Positions 1 to 8,800 of a stretch of DNA of 55,770 nucleotides are shown here, in pieces. The notes beneath the pieces were generated by a model that was not told where the DNA came from, ran no database searches, and saw only the letters and a program-made list of their open reading frames with translations. The position numbers and the translations under genes are program-made. This DNA is from Promethearchaeota archaeon (GTDB taxonomy: Archaea; Asgardarchaeota; Lokiarchaeia; Sigyniarchaeales; SOKP01): contig JAHLWP010000028.1 of NCBI GenBank assembly GCA_019057865.1, positions 1 to 55,770 of the forward strand, written 5' to 3'. Positions within the stretch are counted from its first letter, which is position 1; each line of letters begins with the position of its first letter.

Positions 1-394
1 ATGCCTCTAATGCCATATGAGGTTCTTCACAAATTATTGTCTTAGGTGTTGGGATTTTATGTTTTTCTAAAAACACTGATGTTAGAAATTTATCACTAGC
101 TATCTCTAAAGATTCTCTTGAATTTATTAATTTAACATTGTGTTCTTCTATTGCTCTTAGTATATCAAGCCTAAAAAAGATCCTCTGAGTAGCTGCGGCT
201 CCAAATCCTCTTACAAGGGCCGCTCTATGAGTTAGACTTTCAAATCTTTTTTCAAATCTACTTTGGAATCCAATATTGACTTTAATGGTTGATGGAATAA
301 AATATTGGACATTGTATCCTTGGTTTTTAAACTCATTAGACAAAATCTTAACTTCAGGATCAGAAGGATTAGGAGTAATTATCATTGTTTCCAT
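1..394 (-). CDS. RimK-like ATP-grasp ligase, N-terminal part (runs off window)
   Basis: An open frame on the minus strand starts at the ATG at 392-394 and is still open at base 1, giving about 131 residues. The translation contains the pre-ATP-grasp and early ATP-grasp pattern of the RimK/LysX/MptN group: an arginine-rich stretch, an LRAIEEHNVKLINS segment, then a DKFLTS...HKIPTPKT segment, the usual DK..T..L...IP.P.T entry into the ATP-binding fold. Members of this family ligate amino acids, often glutamate, to proteins, cofactors or carrier peptides using ATP. The substrate cannot be inferred because the C-terminal specificity and metal-binding parts lie outside the window. A second ATG three codons in (385) is an alternative start. 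The gene diverges from the coiled-coil gene at 476, so the 80-base gap should hold both promoters. Confidence 0.75.
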   Translation of the reverse strand, partial: METMIITPNPSDPEVKILSNEFKNQGYNVQYFIPSTIKVNIGFQSRFEKRFESLTHRAALVRGFGAAATQRIFFRLDILRAIEEHNVKLINSRESLEIASDKFLTSVFLEKHKIPTPKTIICEEPHMALEA

Positions 395-475
395 TTTAAT
401 TTCACATTTAAAAAAATTACTTAATTAAACAATAGGACTAATTTTTAAATAAATTTAATTTCTTATAAAATATAT

Positions 476-1102
476 ATGAATTCTATGGATCATAAAAAAG
501 AAGAAACTGACATACAGAAATTGTCGTCAATGCTCAGTAAAATTCAAGATCTATATTATAAAAAAAAAGAACAACTAGAAGAATTACAGTTAGAAATATC
601 TGAATTGAGAGATATTATAAACTACTTAAATTCACTTATATCAAACAAATCCTTTTATAGTGCAGATGAGATTTATACGAAAACACTAAATAAAAGAAAA
701 GAATTAAGTGAAGATGATTATTTTATAGAAGAAATTCCTAGGGAAAAAGTCAAGGATACAAATATTAAGAGAAAAATATTCTCTAAAGAAGATGAAAAAG
801 AAACAAACTTGTTATGTATTTTAAATTTTTATGATTTTAATGAAGTGGAAATTAAATTTATCGAACCTGAGACACGATATATAAAAGAATCATCTGAAGA
901 TTTTGTACGCATTTTCTTAAAAGGAGCATTAATCAAAATTAAAGAAAGTAACCCTACTTTAAGTGTGAGTTATAATTATTACAAAAATACTGACATGATT
1001 GAACGTATGAATATCTCTAATTTAAATTCGATTAAAGAATATGACTTAATTACCTCAAAAATAAGAGAATTATTAGCTTCCGAGATAACTTCTAGTAAGT
1101 AA
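476..1102 (+). CDS. Hypothetical coiled-coil protein, 208 aa
   Basis: I do not recognise this protein. Residues about 10-55 are a lysine/glutamate/leucine-rich heptad stretch that should form a coiled coil. A charged linker follows, and residues about 110-205 look like a small alpha/beta domain (LLCILNFYDF strand, a helix with DFVRIFLKGALIKI, and a final helix). There is no signal peptide or membrane segment, so it is probably cytosolic. An AT-rich box precedes the gene by about 40 bases and no clear Shine-Dalgarno is visible, so it may be translated from a short leader. It is divergent from the ATP-grasp gene and followed by surface-protein genes that have their own promoters, so it appears to be monocistronic. 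Confidence 0.65.
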   Translation: MNSMDHKKEETDIQKLSSMLSKIQDLYYKKKEQLEELQLEISELRDIINYLNSLISNKSFYSADEIYTKTLNKRKELSEDDYFIEEIPREKVKDTNIKRKIFSKEDEKETNLLCILNFYDFNEVEIKFIEPETRYIKESSEDFVRIFLKGALIKIKESNPTLSVSYNYYKNTDMIERMNISNLNSIKEYDLITSKIRELLASEITSSK

Positions 1103-1164
1103 ATTGAAAAGCTAATAATGTTATGTATATTACTGTTTTTCCGATTATCTCCAAAATAAGTGAA

Positions 1165-1176
1165 AAGTTTTAAATA
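1165..1176 (+). promoter_or_regulatory. TATA-type promoter box of first surface protein
   Basis: The 12-mer AAGTTTTAAATA lies 79 bases before the surface-protein start. The identical 12-mer occurs at 2077-2088 before the paralogous gene and again at 51835-51846 before the GlcF-like operon. The form (purine-rich BRE side followed by TTTTAAATA) suits an archaeal TATA box. It implies a leader of roughly 50 nt. This is a pattern match, not an experiment. Confidence 0.5.
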
Positions 1177-1254
1177 AAATAGTTGAATAATTAATTTTTA
1201 AAGTTAACAGATTTTTCTTATTAAAAATCCAATATAATAAAAATAGAATAATTA

Positions 1255-1965
1255 GTGAAAAGAATTATGAAAAGAAAATTTTATTTTATAACTATATTAA
1301 GCATTCTTCTATTTCTCTTAACATTTCAATCAATGGGAATAGTAACTGCTAGAACAGAATCTTTTACTGATCCTGAAGACGACGTGTATCGCATTGATGT
1401 TCAGCATAATGATTTCAAGAAGGGGGATTACCATGATGAAATAGACATTACGAGTATAGCAATGGTTGATAACTATTTTAATGCCACATTTGCGGCTAAT
1501 TTTACGGGTCCTGATATTCAATGTGCGTTTTATCTTTTTGAGCATTATGATCCTGATAACAAAACACATTTTGAATATGAGATTTTTGCTGAAAATTCTT
1601 CAGTATATTTTGTTCATCACGTTGGAACTGGATTAATACAGTTTCTAGAAGTTTGGACTGAAGCGGGTTGGTCGTTTAATTTTAATGACGGTTTAATTAT
1701 TGGAAGTATAGCAGGTAATTTAGTTGAGGGAACTGTTCCCCCTGCGGCTTGGACCGTTCCAGATAACGTCACATGGTATGTTGGTAGTACAGCCGGTAAT
1801 CCTTTGGTAGATGTAATCCTTTATGCTGATATTGCTCCCAATGAATATGAACCATTTCCAACGGGTGGTGATGATGCAATTCCGGGGTATGATTTGTTTA
1901 TTTTTATAGGTGCCTTATTTGGAATTTCTATATATGTAGTAATAAAGAGAATAAAAAGAAAGTAG
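1255..1965 (+). CDS. Secreted membrane-anchored surface protein, paralogue A
   Basis: The N-terminus has a lysine/arginine-rich start and a hydrophobic stretch (residues about 8-30) typical of a Sec signal peptide. The body is acidic and rich in N-x-T/S sequons. The C-terminus has a short PGYDLF lead-in, a hydrophobic helix of about 18 residues and a basic KRIKRK tail, an arrangement like the Loki-CTERM surface-anchor domains described for Lokiarchaeia. The mature protein should therefore sit outside the cell, anchored by its C-terminus. It shares a conserved block (TDPE-DVYR, KKGDYHDEIDI) and a YADIAPN-Y-P block with the next gene, so the two are tandem duplicates. The called start is a GTG; an in-frame ATG at 1267 gives a more typical signal peptide and may be the true start. 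A poly-T tract follows the stop. Function unknown. Confidence 0.75.
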   Translation: MKRIMKRKFYFITILSILLFLLTFQSMGIVTARTESFTDPEDDVYRIDVQHNDFKKGDYHDEIDITSIAMVDNYFNATFAANFTGPDIQCAFYLFEHYDPDNKTHFEYEIFAENSSVYFVHHVGTGLIQFLEVWTEAGWSFNFNDGLIIGSIAGNLVEGTVPPAAWTVPDNVTWYVGSTAGNPLVDVILYADIAPNEYEPFPTGGDDAIPGYDLFIFIGALFGISIYVVIKRIKRK

Positions 1966-1980
1966 AAGAACCCAAATTCC

Positions 1981-1993
1981 TCTTTTTTTTTTT
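1981..1993 (+). terminator. Poly-T tract terminator of surface protein A
   Basis: An uninterrupted run of about twelve T residues begins some 15 bases after the stop of the first surface-protein gene, with no strong hairpin in front. U-tracts of this kind are the main termination signal in archaea. A similar T run follows the second paralogue near 2938-2950. Confidence 0.45.
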
Positions 1994-2076
1994 AGTTATT
2001 TTATGCTCAACGAATAGCTCCTATTGCTCAAAATTAATTAAAATCTAAAAATTTGAGATAATAAAACAACTATAAT

Positions 2077-2088
2077 AAGTTTTAAATA
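2077..2088 (+). promoter_or_regulatory. TATA-type promoter box of second surface protein
   Basis: This exact copy of AAGTTTTAAATA lies 84 bases before the start at 2172. Its position relative to the start is almost the same as for the upstream paralogue, so promoter and gene were probably duplicated together. Confidence 0.5.
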
Positions 2089-2171
2089 CAACATTGGAGT
2101 AACTTTATTTATATTTTACAATATTGTTCTATAAATCCAATAAATAAAAATAGATTAAGAAATGAAGAAAA

Positions 2172-2921
2172 ATGTCAAAAAGAATTCATTATATATTTGC
2201 TGTTTTAAGTATTGTTTTACTCTCGCTTACACTTCAGACATTTACACCTGTGTTAGGACTTAATGCTATAGAAACTGACCCAGAGAATGATGTTTATCGT
2301 GTACATATGACAGAATCCAGTCAAGATATAAAGAAAGGAGATTATCATGACGAAATTGACATCGTTAAATTAGAAATTAATGGACAAACTGTTAATTTAA
2401 CTTTTGCTGGTAATATAGCTGATTGGCAATATAGTGATAGCATTGAAACAAGAGCCATAATTGTATTACATGAGAATTTTACAAGTTTGGAGGATATGAC
2501 ATATCCTTATTATGCTATTCTTTATGATAATTGGACTTACTATGCATTAGGCTATAGAGTATTTCTTACTTATGAGACAGAATTTGATACAGATTATTGG
2601 GACGGTTCAGGATGGGTTGCTACTGAAGATTTAGCTGTGGAGGTTGGTTCTGCTTCCGATAAATCAATTGTAGCAAATTTGTCTTCAGGAGCTTTTATTA
2701 TACCAGATGATATCACATTTTTTGCACAGTCAATGCGCGTGGAATTCATTGGAGTATTCCCTGAAGAGGAGGTGCTTCTTTATACCGACATAGCTCCTAA
2801 TAAATATGATCCTCTAGCATCATCTGCAGATCAGATCCCGAGCTTTAACTTATTCATAGTTGTGGGTGTCTTAGTTGGAATTTCCCTGATCATAATAAAA
2901 AAGCAAATTAAAAAAGAATAG
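2172..2921 (+). CDS. Secreted membrane-anchored surface protein, paralogue B
   Basis: This is a 249-residue paralogue of the preceding gene with the same plan: N-terminal signal peptide (MSKRIHY followed by a hydrophobic run to about residue 30), an extracellular domain with several N-x-T/S sites, a YTDIAPNKYDP block, and a C-terminal IPSFNLF lead-in with a hydrophobic helix and KKQIKKE tail. The conserved KKGDYHDEIDI block is placed as in paralogue A. Length and sequence between the blocks have diverged, so the duplication is not recent. It probably forms part of the cell surface coat or an exported beta-rich domain of unknown ligand. It starts at an ATG and has its own promoter and downstream T tract, so it is transcribed separately. 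Confidence 0.75.
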   Translation: MSKRIHYIFAVLSIVLLSLTLQTFTPVLGLNAIETDPENDVYRVHMTESSQDIKKGDYHDEIDIVKLEINGQTVNLTFAGNIADWQYSDSIETRAIIVLHENFTSLEDMTYPYYAILYDNWTYYALGYRVFLTYETEFDTDYWDGSGWVATEDLAVEVGSASDKSIVANLSSGAFIIPDDITFFAQSMRVEFIGVFPEEEVLLYTDIAPNKYDPLASSADQIPSFNLFIVVGVLVGISLIIIKKQIKKE

Positions 2922-3144
2922 AATAAAACAAGTTAATTTTTTTTTTTTTCATCTTTTTAATTAAATAAGCGCTATTATTGAATTAAAGTACCTTAAATAT
3001 TAAGATATAAAATTAAATTAACTAGTTCATAATAGTTAGAAAATATTATATTAAGATAATATATAGTTTAATTAAAATACGAAAAATTAATTATTCAGTA
3101 ATTTTTATTTATTCTAACTAAATTAATATCGGAGTGAAAGAATT

Positions 3145-3960
3145 ATGGCAAAAAAGCAAAAATCATGGTTACAAATGCCAATAGTTCATTCAAAATTTCA
3201 TGATACAAAATTGGAAGATGTTTTACTTAATAAAGCCTTAGAATTATTAACTGGTGAAAAAGGAGATGCACCGTCCTTTTTATTCCTTTCAGGAGCTTTC
3301 TTTGATGTGAAATCTTTTGCATATTCAGGATTAAGAGCTTGGAAAGGTGCTGCAAAACCTTCTGAGTCTAATGGTGGTAGAAGACCTGTCTTAGAAGCTA
3401 CTTTTGCATCTATATCTGTGTATTTAAGCTCCCTTTTAGCACTTCAATCAGATTTCTATTTTGCATATGATGAGATAAAGGATATATTGCTAGAGAAAAA
3501 ACGGGAAGATCTATGGACAATAGTATCAGAAAAGTTGCCATTTATTTCATTGCCACCAAAAGAAATGTATGGTTCTCAAGCTTCTCCAATATCTCCATAT
3601 TTTGTGATTAAACAAGATGAGGAAATAATCTTAGGAGAAATATATCCCTCAGCTTACTTGACTAAAGTCATAACAAATATCAAGACAAGATTTTTTGTAT
3701 TTTTCCAATATCAAGGTTATTCTGCTTTTGGATTTTTCAACTCATTACCCCAGCTCTCTAAATTTGGTTTTGAAGAAGAAGTAAAGGATTTTATTACTGA
3801 ACCAACACCTGAAAACCTAATAAAATATATTAAAAATGCAAAAACAATAAAAGAAGTGTTAATAGCACTTATTCATGCTCATAACAATGCATATCTTGAG
3901 CAATTTTTAATACCAGATTATGAATTATTATTAAACAAGTTATTGGAGGGAGAATCATAA
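3145..3960 (+). CDS. Unknown partner protein coupled to small GTPase
   Basis: This 271-residue cytosolic protein has no signal peptide or membrane helix and I cannot assign it to a family. It mixes helical parts with a glycine/serine-rich loop (about residues 68-82) and a proline-rich SLPPKEMYGSQASPISPY segment. A good Shine-Dalgarno (GGAGTGA at 3131-3137) sits seven bases before the ATG. Its stop codon overlaps the start of the following GTPase gene by one base (TAATG), and a second strong Shine-Dalgarno (GGAGGGAG) lies inside its last codons, so the two are translationally coupled. By context it is a candidate effector, regulator or membrane adaptor of that GTPase. This is inference from gene order only. 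Confidence 0.7.
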   Translation: MAKKQKSWLQMPIVHSKFHDTKLEDVLLNKALELLTGEKGDAPSFLFLSGAFFDVKSFAYSGLRAWKGAAKPSESNGGRRPVLEATFASISVYLSSLLALQSDFYFAYDEIKDILLEKKREDLWTIVSEKLPFISLPPKEMYGSQASPISPYFVIKQDEEIILGEIYPSAYLTKVITNIKTRFFVFFQYQGYSAFGFFNSLPQLSKFGFEEEVKDFITEPTPENLIKYIKNAKTIKEVLIALIHAHNNAYLEQFLIPDYELLLNKLLEGES

Positions 3961-4595
3961 TGGTAAATATAGGTTTATTAGGTGATGTAAGTGTTGGCAA
4001 AACTAGTATACTTAGGCTTTTTGTGAGGTATCTCAATAAAGGAGATATTGAAAAAGTTGAAGGTGGAGTAAAATGCTCTGTGGTGAAAACTGATTTTTCT
4101 GGAGAAGCAACTGTTCCTAGAGGTGAAAAAGAGGATGTTTTAGATGAAAAAGCAACAAAAACGATTCACCCAAATAGAATGGTGTTTAGAGAAGATACTA
4201 CTAAAAAAGCTCATACTCTCTTCGGGCCAGGTGGAGACCGACGAAGGGCGGTAGTTCGCATGGGCATCATCACAATCTCTCGTATATCGACCCAAATTAT
4301 AGCTGTCTTCTCATGCGACAGAGATTTAGAAACTCAATTTGAATTCTTTAATGATATTCGCTTTTTTCCAGAAAAGATTTACGTGTGTATAAATAAAGTC
4401 GATTTACTTAAAGGTGATATAGAAAAAAAGCTTGAGGATATGAAAAAGAAAATCAGTGAATTTTTTAAAACTAGAAAGATTAATGTGGCAGAATTCTTTA
4501 TAACATGCGGAGAAACAGTAGAGGGGTTCGAGGATGTTGAGAAATATAATAATCAAGTGGCAGAAATGATCCTAAAAATTGCTATTCCACCTTAA
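3960..4595 (+). CDS. Ras/Arf-like small GTPase with unusual switch II
   Basis: The 211-residue protein has a P-loop GDVSVGKTS (residues 8-16), a guanine-specificity motif NKVD near residue 142 and a G5-like CGE turn. An extended charged region of about 60 residues lies between the P-loop and the Walker B strand, with a candidate switch I threonine in TKTIHP. The usual DxxG switch II motif is replaced by FGPGGDRRR, a variant seen in some prokaryotic small GTPases. No C-terminal prenylation cysteine is present. Proteins of this size act as GTP-dependent switches on membranes or cytoskeleton, and Asgard archaea carry many. Overlap with the upstream gene suggests a dedicated partner. Transcription ends in a T-rich stretch before the convergent condensin operon. 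Confidence 0.8.
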   Translation: MVNIGLLGDVSVGKTSILRLFVRYLNKGDIEKVEGGVKCSVVKTDFSGEATVPRGEKEDVLDEKATKTIHPNRMVFREDTTKKAHTLFGPGGDRRRAVVRMGIITISRISTQIIAVFSCDRDLETQFEFFNDIRFFPEKIYVCINKVDLLKGDIEKKLEDMKKKISEFFKTRKINVAEFFITCGETVEGFEDVEKYNNQVAEMILKIAIPP

Positions 4596-4649
4596 TAAGG
4601 GTTGTTATAATATCTTTTTGTAAAATCATTTATTGAATTTTTTACTATT

Positions 4650-5177
4650 CTAATTTTTTAATTTTAAAGCTAATTTTAAGAAAAGTTTATTTATATCCAA
4701 TTGATAAGCTATTAAAGATGTTAAACGTACCTCTCCAGTATCTTTTTGAATAGTGATATATCCTCGTTTTTCTAATTCCTTCAAATCATCCAGTATACCT
4801 TTTTTATTTCTCATTTTTTTAATTTGTTCTACTTTTCCAACTCCAGAATTTTTGAGACAATTAACAAGAGTATAAAATAAACTCGCAGCTAACCTTGATT
4901 TCCCCTCAAAAGGATTTGCAGAAATAATATCTGAAGTGTCTGTATCAAAGGAAATAAACCAGTGAGAATTTAAGGGATTATATCTAACTTGAAGTCCTAG
5001 CGGTTCTATATAATTCGATAAATTGGTAATTAAATCTTGAAAATAAATTGATTTATTTTTATTTTTCAAATTAAGATTTTCAAGAATTTCTTTTTTAGTT
5101 GCCCCTATTTGAGATACAGTGGATTTTCTACTTAATAAATACATTAATAATGTAACTTCATTCAATTTTTTTATCAC
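4650..5177 (-). CDS. scpB: ScpB-like winged-helix subunit of SMC complex
   Basis: The 175-residue protein is the last gene of the SMC operon. It fits the two-winged-helix plan of ScpB: an N-terminal helical wing (residues about 5-75), and a second wing whose segment AASLFYTLVNCLKNSGV...QIKKMRNKKGILDDLKELEKRGYI matches the ScpB 'alanine-rich helix, EI...GV, L..L..RG.I' pattern. ScpB dimers bind the kleisin ScpA and stabilise the SMC ring. Sequence identity to bacterial ScpB must be low, so the call depends on pattern and position: it lies four bases after the kleisin gene, as scpB follows scpA in many genomes. No signal or membrane segment is present. Confidence 0.65.
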   Translation of the reverse strand: MIKKLNEVTLLMYLLSRKSTVSQIGATKKEILENLNLKNKNKSIYFQDLITNLSNYIEPLGLQVRYNPLNSHWFISFDTDTSDIISANPFEGKSRLAASLFYTLVNCLKNSGVGKVEQIKKMRNKKGILDDLKELEKRGYITIQKDTGEVRLTSLIAYQLDINKLFLKLALKLKN

Positions 5178-5181
5178 CCCA

Positions 5182-5832
5182 TTATGAGTATAAAAAGTTA
5201 GTATCTTTTTGGTATTTGATTTTGCCTAATTGAAGAAGATGGAGTAAATATATAAAATTTTCATAAATTTTAATTTGATCTTGTTCATCTTCAAATATTT
5301 CATCATAAGCACATGGGAGTTTCCTTTTAATGCTATTGAAGAATCTCATCATCTTTTCAGTAAATTTTTCTTTAGGTAATTCCAGATAAAATTCTTCATT
5401 AACTTTTTCTTTTTCTAGAGGTTCAAGAGAGAATACTGTCCCTTTTCTATTAAAAAGTTTATCTTTAGAGAATTCAAGAAAATTTAAGGAGAGATTATCA
5501 ATATTAAATAGATTTCTCCAACATCCTTCCAGTAATTGATAAATTTCTGTGTCTTTAGGATTTGATTTCAAATATTCTAAAATTTTATTTTCACTATCTA
5601 ATGAACTAATCAAAATTTGCAATTCTTGAAATTTTTGATTAAGTAATCTGCAGGCTTCAGAATATGTTTCAGAACCATCATAAATATTATCAATTGTAAG
5701 GAAATCTTTTATATCATTGAAGATTGGAACAAGTTCCAAATCTAATAAATTGATTTCACCTAAAAGAACTTTATTTTGTATATCTTCAATTTTTTTATTT
5801 AAATCATTATATAGGTCTTTATGTTCAACCAT
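5182..5832 (-). CDS. scpA: ScpA-like kleisin subunit of SMC complex
   Basis: The 216-residue protein resembles archaeal ScpA. The N-terminal part has the kleisin signature helix (GEINLLDLELVPIFNDI, matching G-x-ID-I-DIPI-x-EI) followed by a helix with SEACRLLNQKFQEL in place of the usual AA-L-IKS-L. The C-terminal end (FIYLLHLLQLGKIKYQK) matches the small winged helix that docks on the SMC head. The middle is a variable linker. Kleisins bridge the two ATPase heads of an SMC dimer and recruit ScpB. The start ATG overlaps the SMC stop codon by one base (TAATG), so the two are translationally coupled. It is short for the family (usual about 220-260 residues) but both ends are present. Confidence 0.7.
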   Translation of the reverse strand: MVEHKDLYNDLNKKIEDIQNKVLLGEINLLDLELVPIFNDIKDFLTIDNIYDGSETYSEACRLLNQKFQELQILISSLDSENKILEYLKSNPKDTEIYQLLEGCWRNLFNIDNLSLNFLEFSKDKLFNRKGTVFSLEPLEKEKVNEEFYLELPKEKFTEKMMRFFNSIKRKLPCAYDEIFEDEQDQIKIYENFIYLLHLLQLGKIKYQKDTNFLYS

Positions 5833-8800
5833 TAGTTATTGTTCCTTTTTTTTTTAATAATTTTTGGTTTAAAAACTGATGATACTTCATTTTTACCGAC
5901 TCTAGCAATTCCTATTAACTTTTCAGCGAGATTAAATAAAGGAGTTGAAGATTTGGGTAGAAACATAAGCAACTGAATTGGGTTTCCTTCTAAAGTAGAC
6001 TTAATCAACTGGTAAGCAATTTCTGAATTTTTTTCATCTAAAAACATTCCTGCCTCATCAAACATACAAAGCGGAGATGGTTTAATTTCTTGAAGAGATA
6101 AAATTAAGCAAATTGATATCATTGACATTTGACCTCCGCTTAATGCTGAAAATGATTTTAATTGTTCTTTAGAGGTTGCTGCTTTAATAATAACCCCTAA
6201 ATTTTCAAAATCTCCTGTTAATCCAAGAGAACAATAAGATTTAATTTGAGAAGATTCAAATTTTTGGTTGATTTTAGATTGTAGATCTTCAATTAATAAT
6301 CCAAATTTGTTATAATATGTCTTTTCCATCTTGTTTTCAGTTTTAATTGCTGCTTTAATATCATTTTCTATATCTCTTTGGTTTTTAACGATTTCTTTAA
6401 GAGATGATATAATTTGATCTCTTTCAATCAGAATTGTGTCATCAATGTCTAAAAATTTAAGTAACTCTTTTTCTATTTTCAAGAGACCTTTTTCAATTTC
6501 ATCTATTGGTCGAATTTCTATTTTTTCTTCTAAAATCAATGGAGCTATTTCAGAATTAATCCTTTTCAAATCTTTTTTCTTTAATTCAAATTCCTGTTTA
6601 AATGCATTTAATTTAATGTTTTCTTGTTCTAACTTGAGGGTATTTTGAATATTTCTTTTGTCTATTTCACTTTTCTCAAATTGATATTGTGATTTTAATC
6701 CATTTGATTTTAAAAAAATTTTTTCGATATCTTTAAGTTCTTCATCAATCTGTTCTAAATGCTGATATATATTAAATGCTGATTTGTCTGCCTTTTGAAA
6801 ATTTTCCTTTTTTGTTTTATACTCCAGCCCTATAAGGCTAAGCGTATTATTATGTTTACTCATTTTTTCTTCGATTTCTTTTAGGAACTGTAAATTCTCA
6901 TTTAATCTTACATCCCACTTTTTCTTTTCTTCATTTAGTAATGTCAATTCATTAGGAATTTCTTTAATTCTATCATTCCACTTAAAGAAATCTGGATCAC
7001 TCTGAGTTTTTAATTCCTTAATTTTTTTATCTAATTCTTGAACTTCAACTTGAATAGATACATTATTTTTCTCTAGATTATGCATTTGTTCGTATAACAG
7101 GTTCTTTTTTGTTGTAATTCTTTGTTTTTGATTAAAATTAAATAACAGATCATTGAATGCCTCTTTTTTTCTAAAAATATCTTTTTGAATCTCATCTAAT
7201 TTAGATTGCTCTACCTTAAGCTCTGAAATATGGTCATTTGATAATTTAATTTCAGATTCTAAAATTTCTGATTGTTCTTTTTGTGTTCCAGCACTTAATA
7301 ATCCTTTTAATCTCTTTAAATAAGGTGTTTCATATACATATTTATAAGAAACAATTTGCTCTCCCTTTAAAGTAACACATTTTCCCTTGAAATTATAATC
7401 GTTATAAAGTGCTATTCCTGAACGATAATCTTTAACAACAAGGCAGTTTTTTACTTTTGAATAAATAACTTTTTTTATTTCAATGTCATCATCAGTTATA
7501 TCAATTAGTTCTGCTAAATATCCAATAACACCATTAGCAGAAATTTTAGGAAGAGGTGTGATATTGGTACTTTTAGCAACATAAATATTACAATACGCAT
7601 TATATTTATTTTTTAAGCGTTTTAATAAGTTTAAGGTATCCCAATCATGGGCAACAAAGCTATATAATAATTTTTCCCCTAAAACTGATTCAATTGCATA
7701 GCTTAACTCATCTTTATATTTCAAATAATCAATAATAGGACCTTTTACTTTTAAATCTCTTTTATTTATCTCATCTTTGAGAACACTTATGTTTGAAGGA
7801 AGAATTACTCGACGTTCTCTAAGGGAGACTTGAAGAAGTTTTAATTTTCTCAACTTCTTTGATCTTTCAATCTCTAACTGCTTTACCTCTAATTCAATCT
7901 CATAAATTTTTAAAGATGTATTTCTTAGTTCTTTATCAAGCTGTTGTAGAAGATTTTGTGTTGGATTTTCTAAAAACCACTTATTCTTTTCTAATTTGTG
8001 TTCTATATCCTTAAAGCTTTGAAATAACTGATTAATTTCATCTTTATTACTTTTATTTAGATTATCATTTTCGTGAAGCTGTTTTAATTTCTCCTTTTTC
8101 TCAGAGATTATTTGATTATACTCATCTAAAAGAGTTTTATTTTGCTTTATTTTTCTTACTAATTGATTTTGCTCTTTTATTAAGCTATCAAGGTTAAGTT
8201 CAATTTTCTTGGATTCTCTCTTAATTGTATTTAATTCAATATCCAAACTTTCTTTCTGTTTCGTAAAATTATTAGCTATTTTTTCAATTTTCTCAATTTC
8301 TTCAGCCAAGGTATCTAATTCTTGTTTGACCATTAACTTCTCTTTTTGCCATTTTTGAATTTTAGTAATTAAATCTTGTTTTTGATAATTTAATTCACCA
8401 ATTTTTTCTGAAAGTTTATTAATATTTCGTTCTTCAACTGTAATCTTTCCTATTAATTCCTCTATTTCTTTATCATGCTTTTCTTTTTTATTTTTTATTC
8501 CATCAATAACTAATCCAAGGTTTTTAATCCTTTCTTGTAAGGAGTTTATTTCTTTTTGTAGTTTATCTCGATTTGCCCATAAAAGTTCGTCATTAATTTT
8601 TTTTTTAATTTGTAATAATTTATTCTTTTGTTTTAGGCGTTCTAATTTGGGCTCTATCAATTCTAAGCTGATATTCAATGTATTTTTCTTGCTAATTAAT
8701 GAATTAAGTTCTGTATTCAAATTAAGTAAATTATTTTTTTGCTGTAAAATTTCATCCCTTAAACTTTTTAAACCAATTCCTTCTTCAAGAAAGGTGCACA

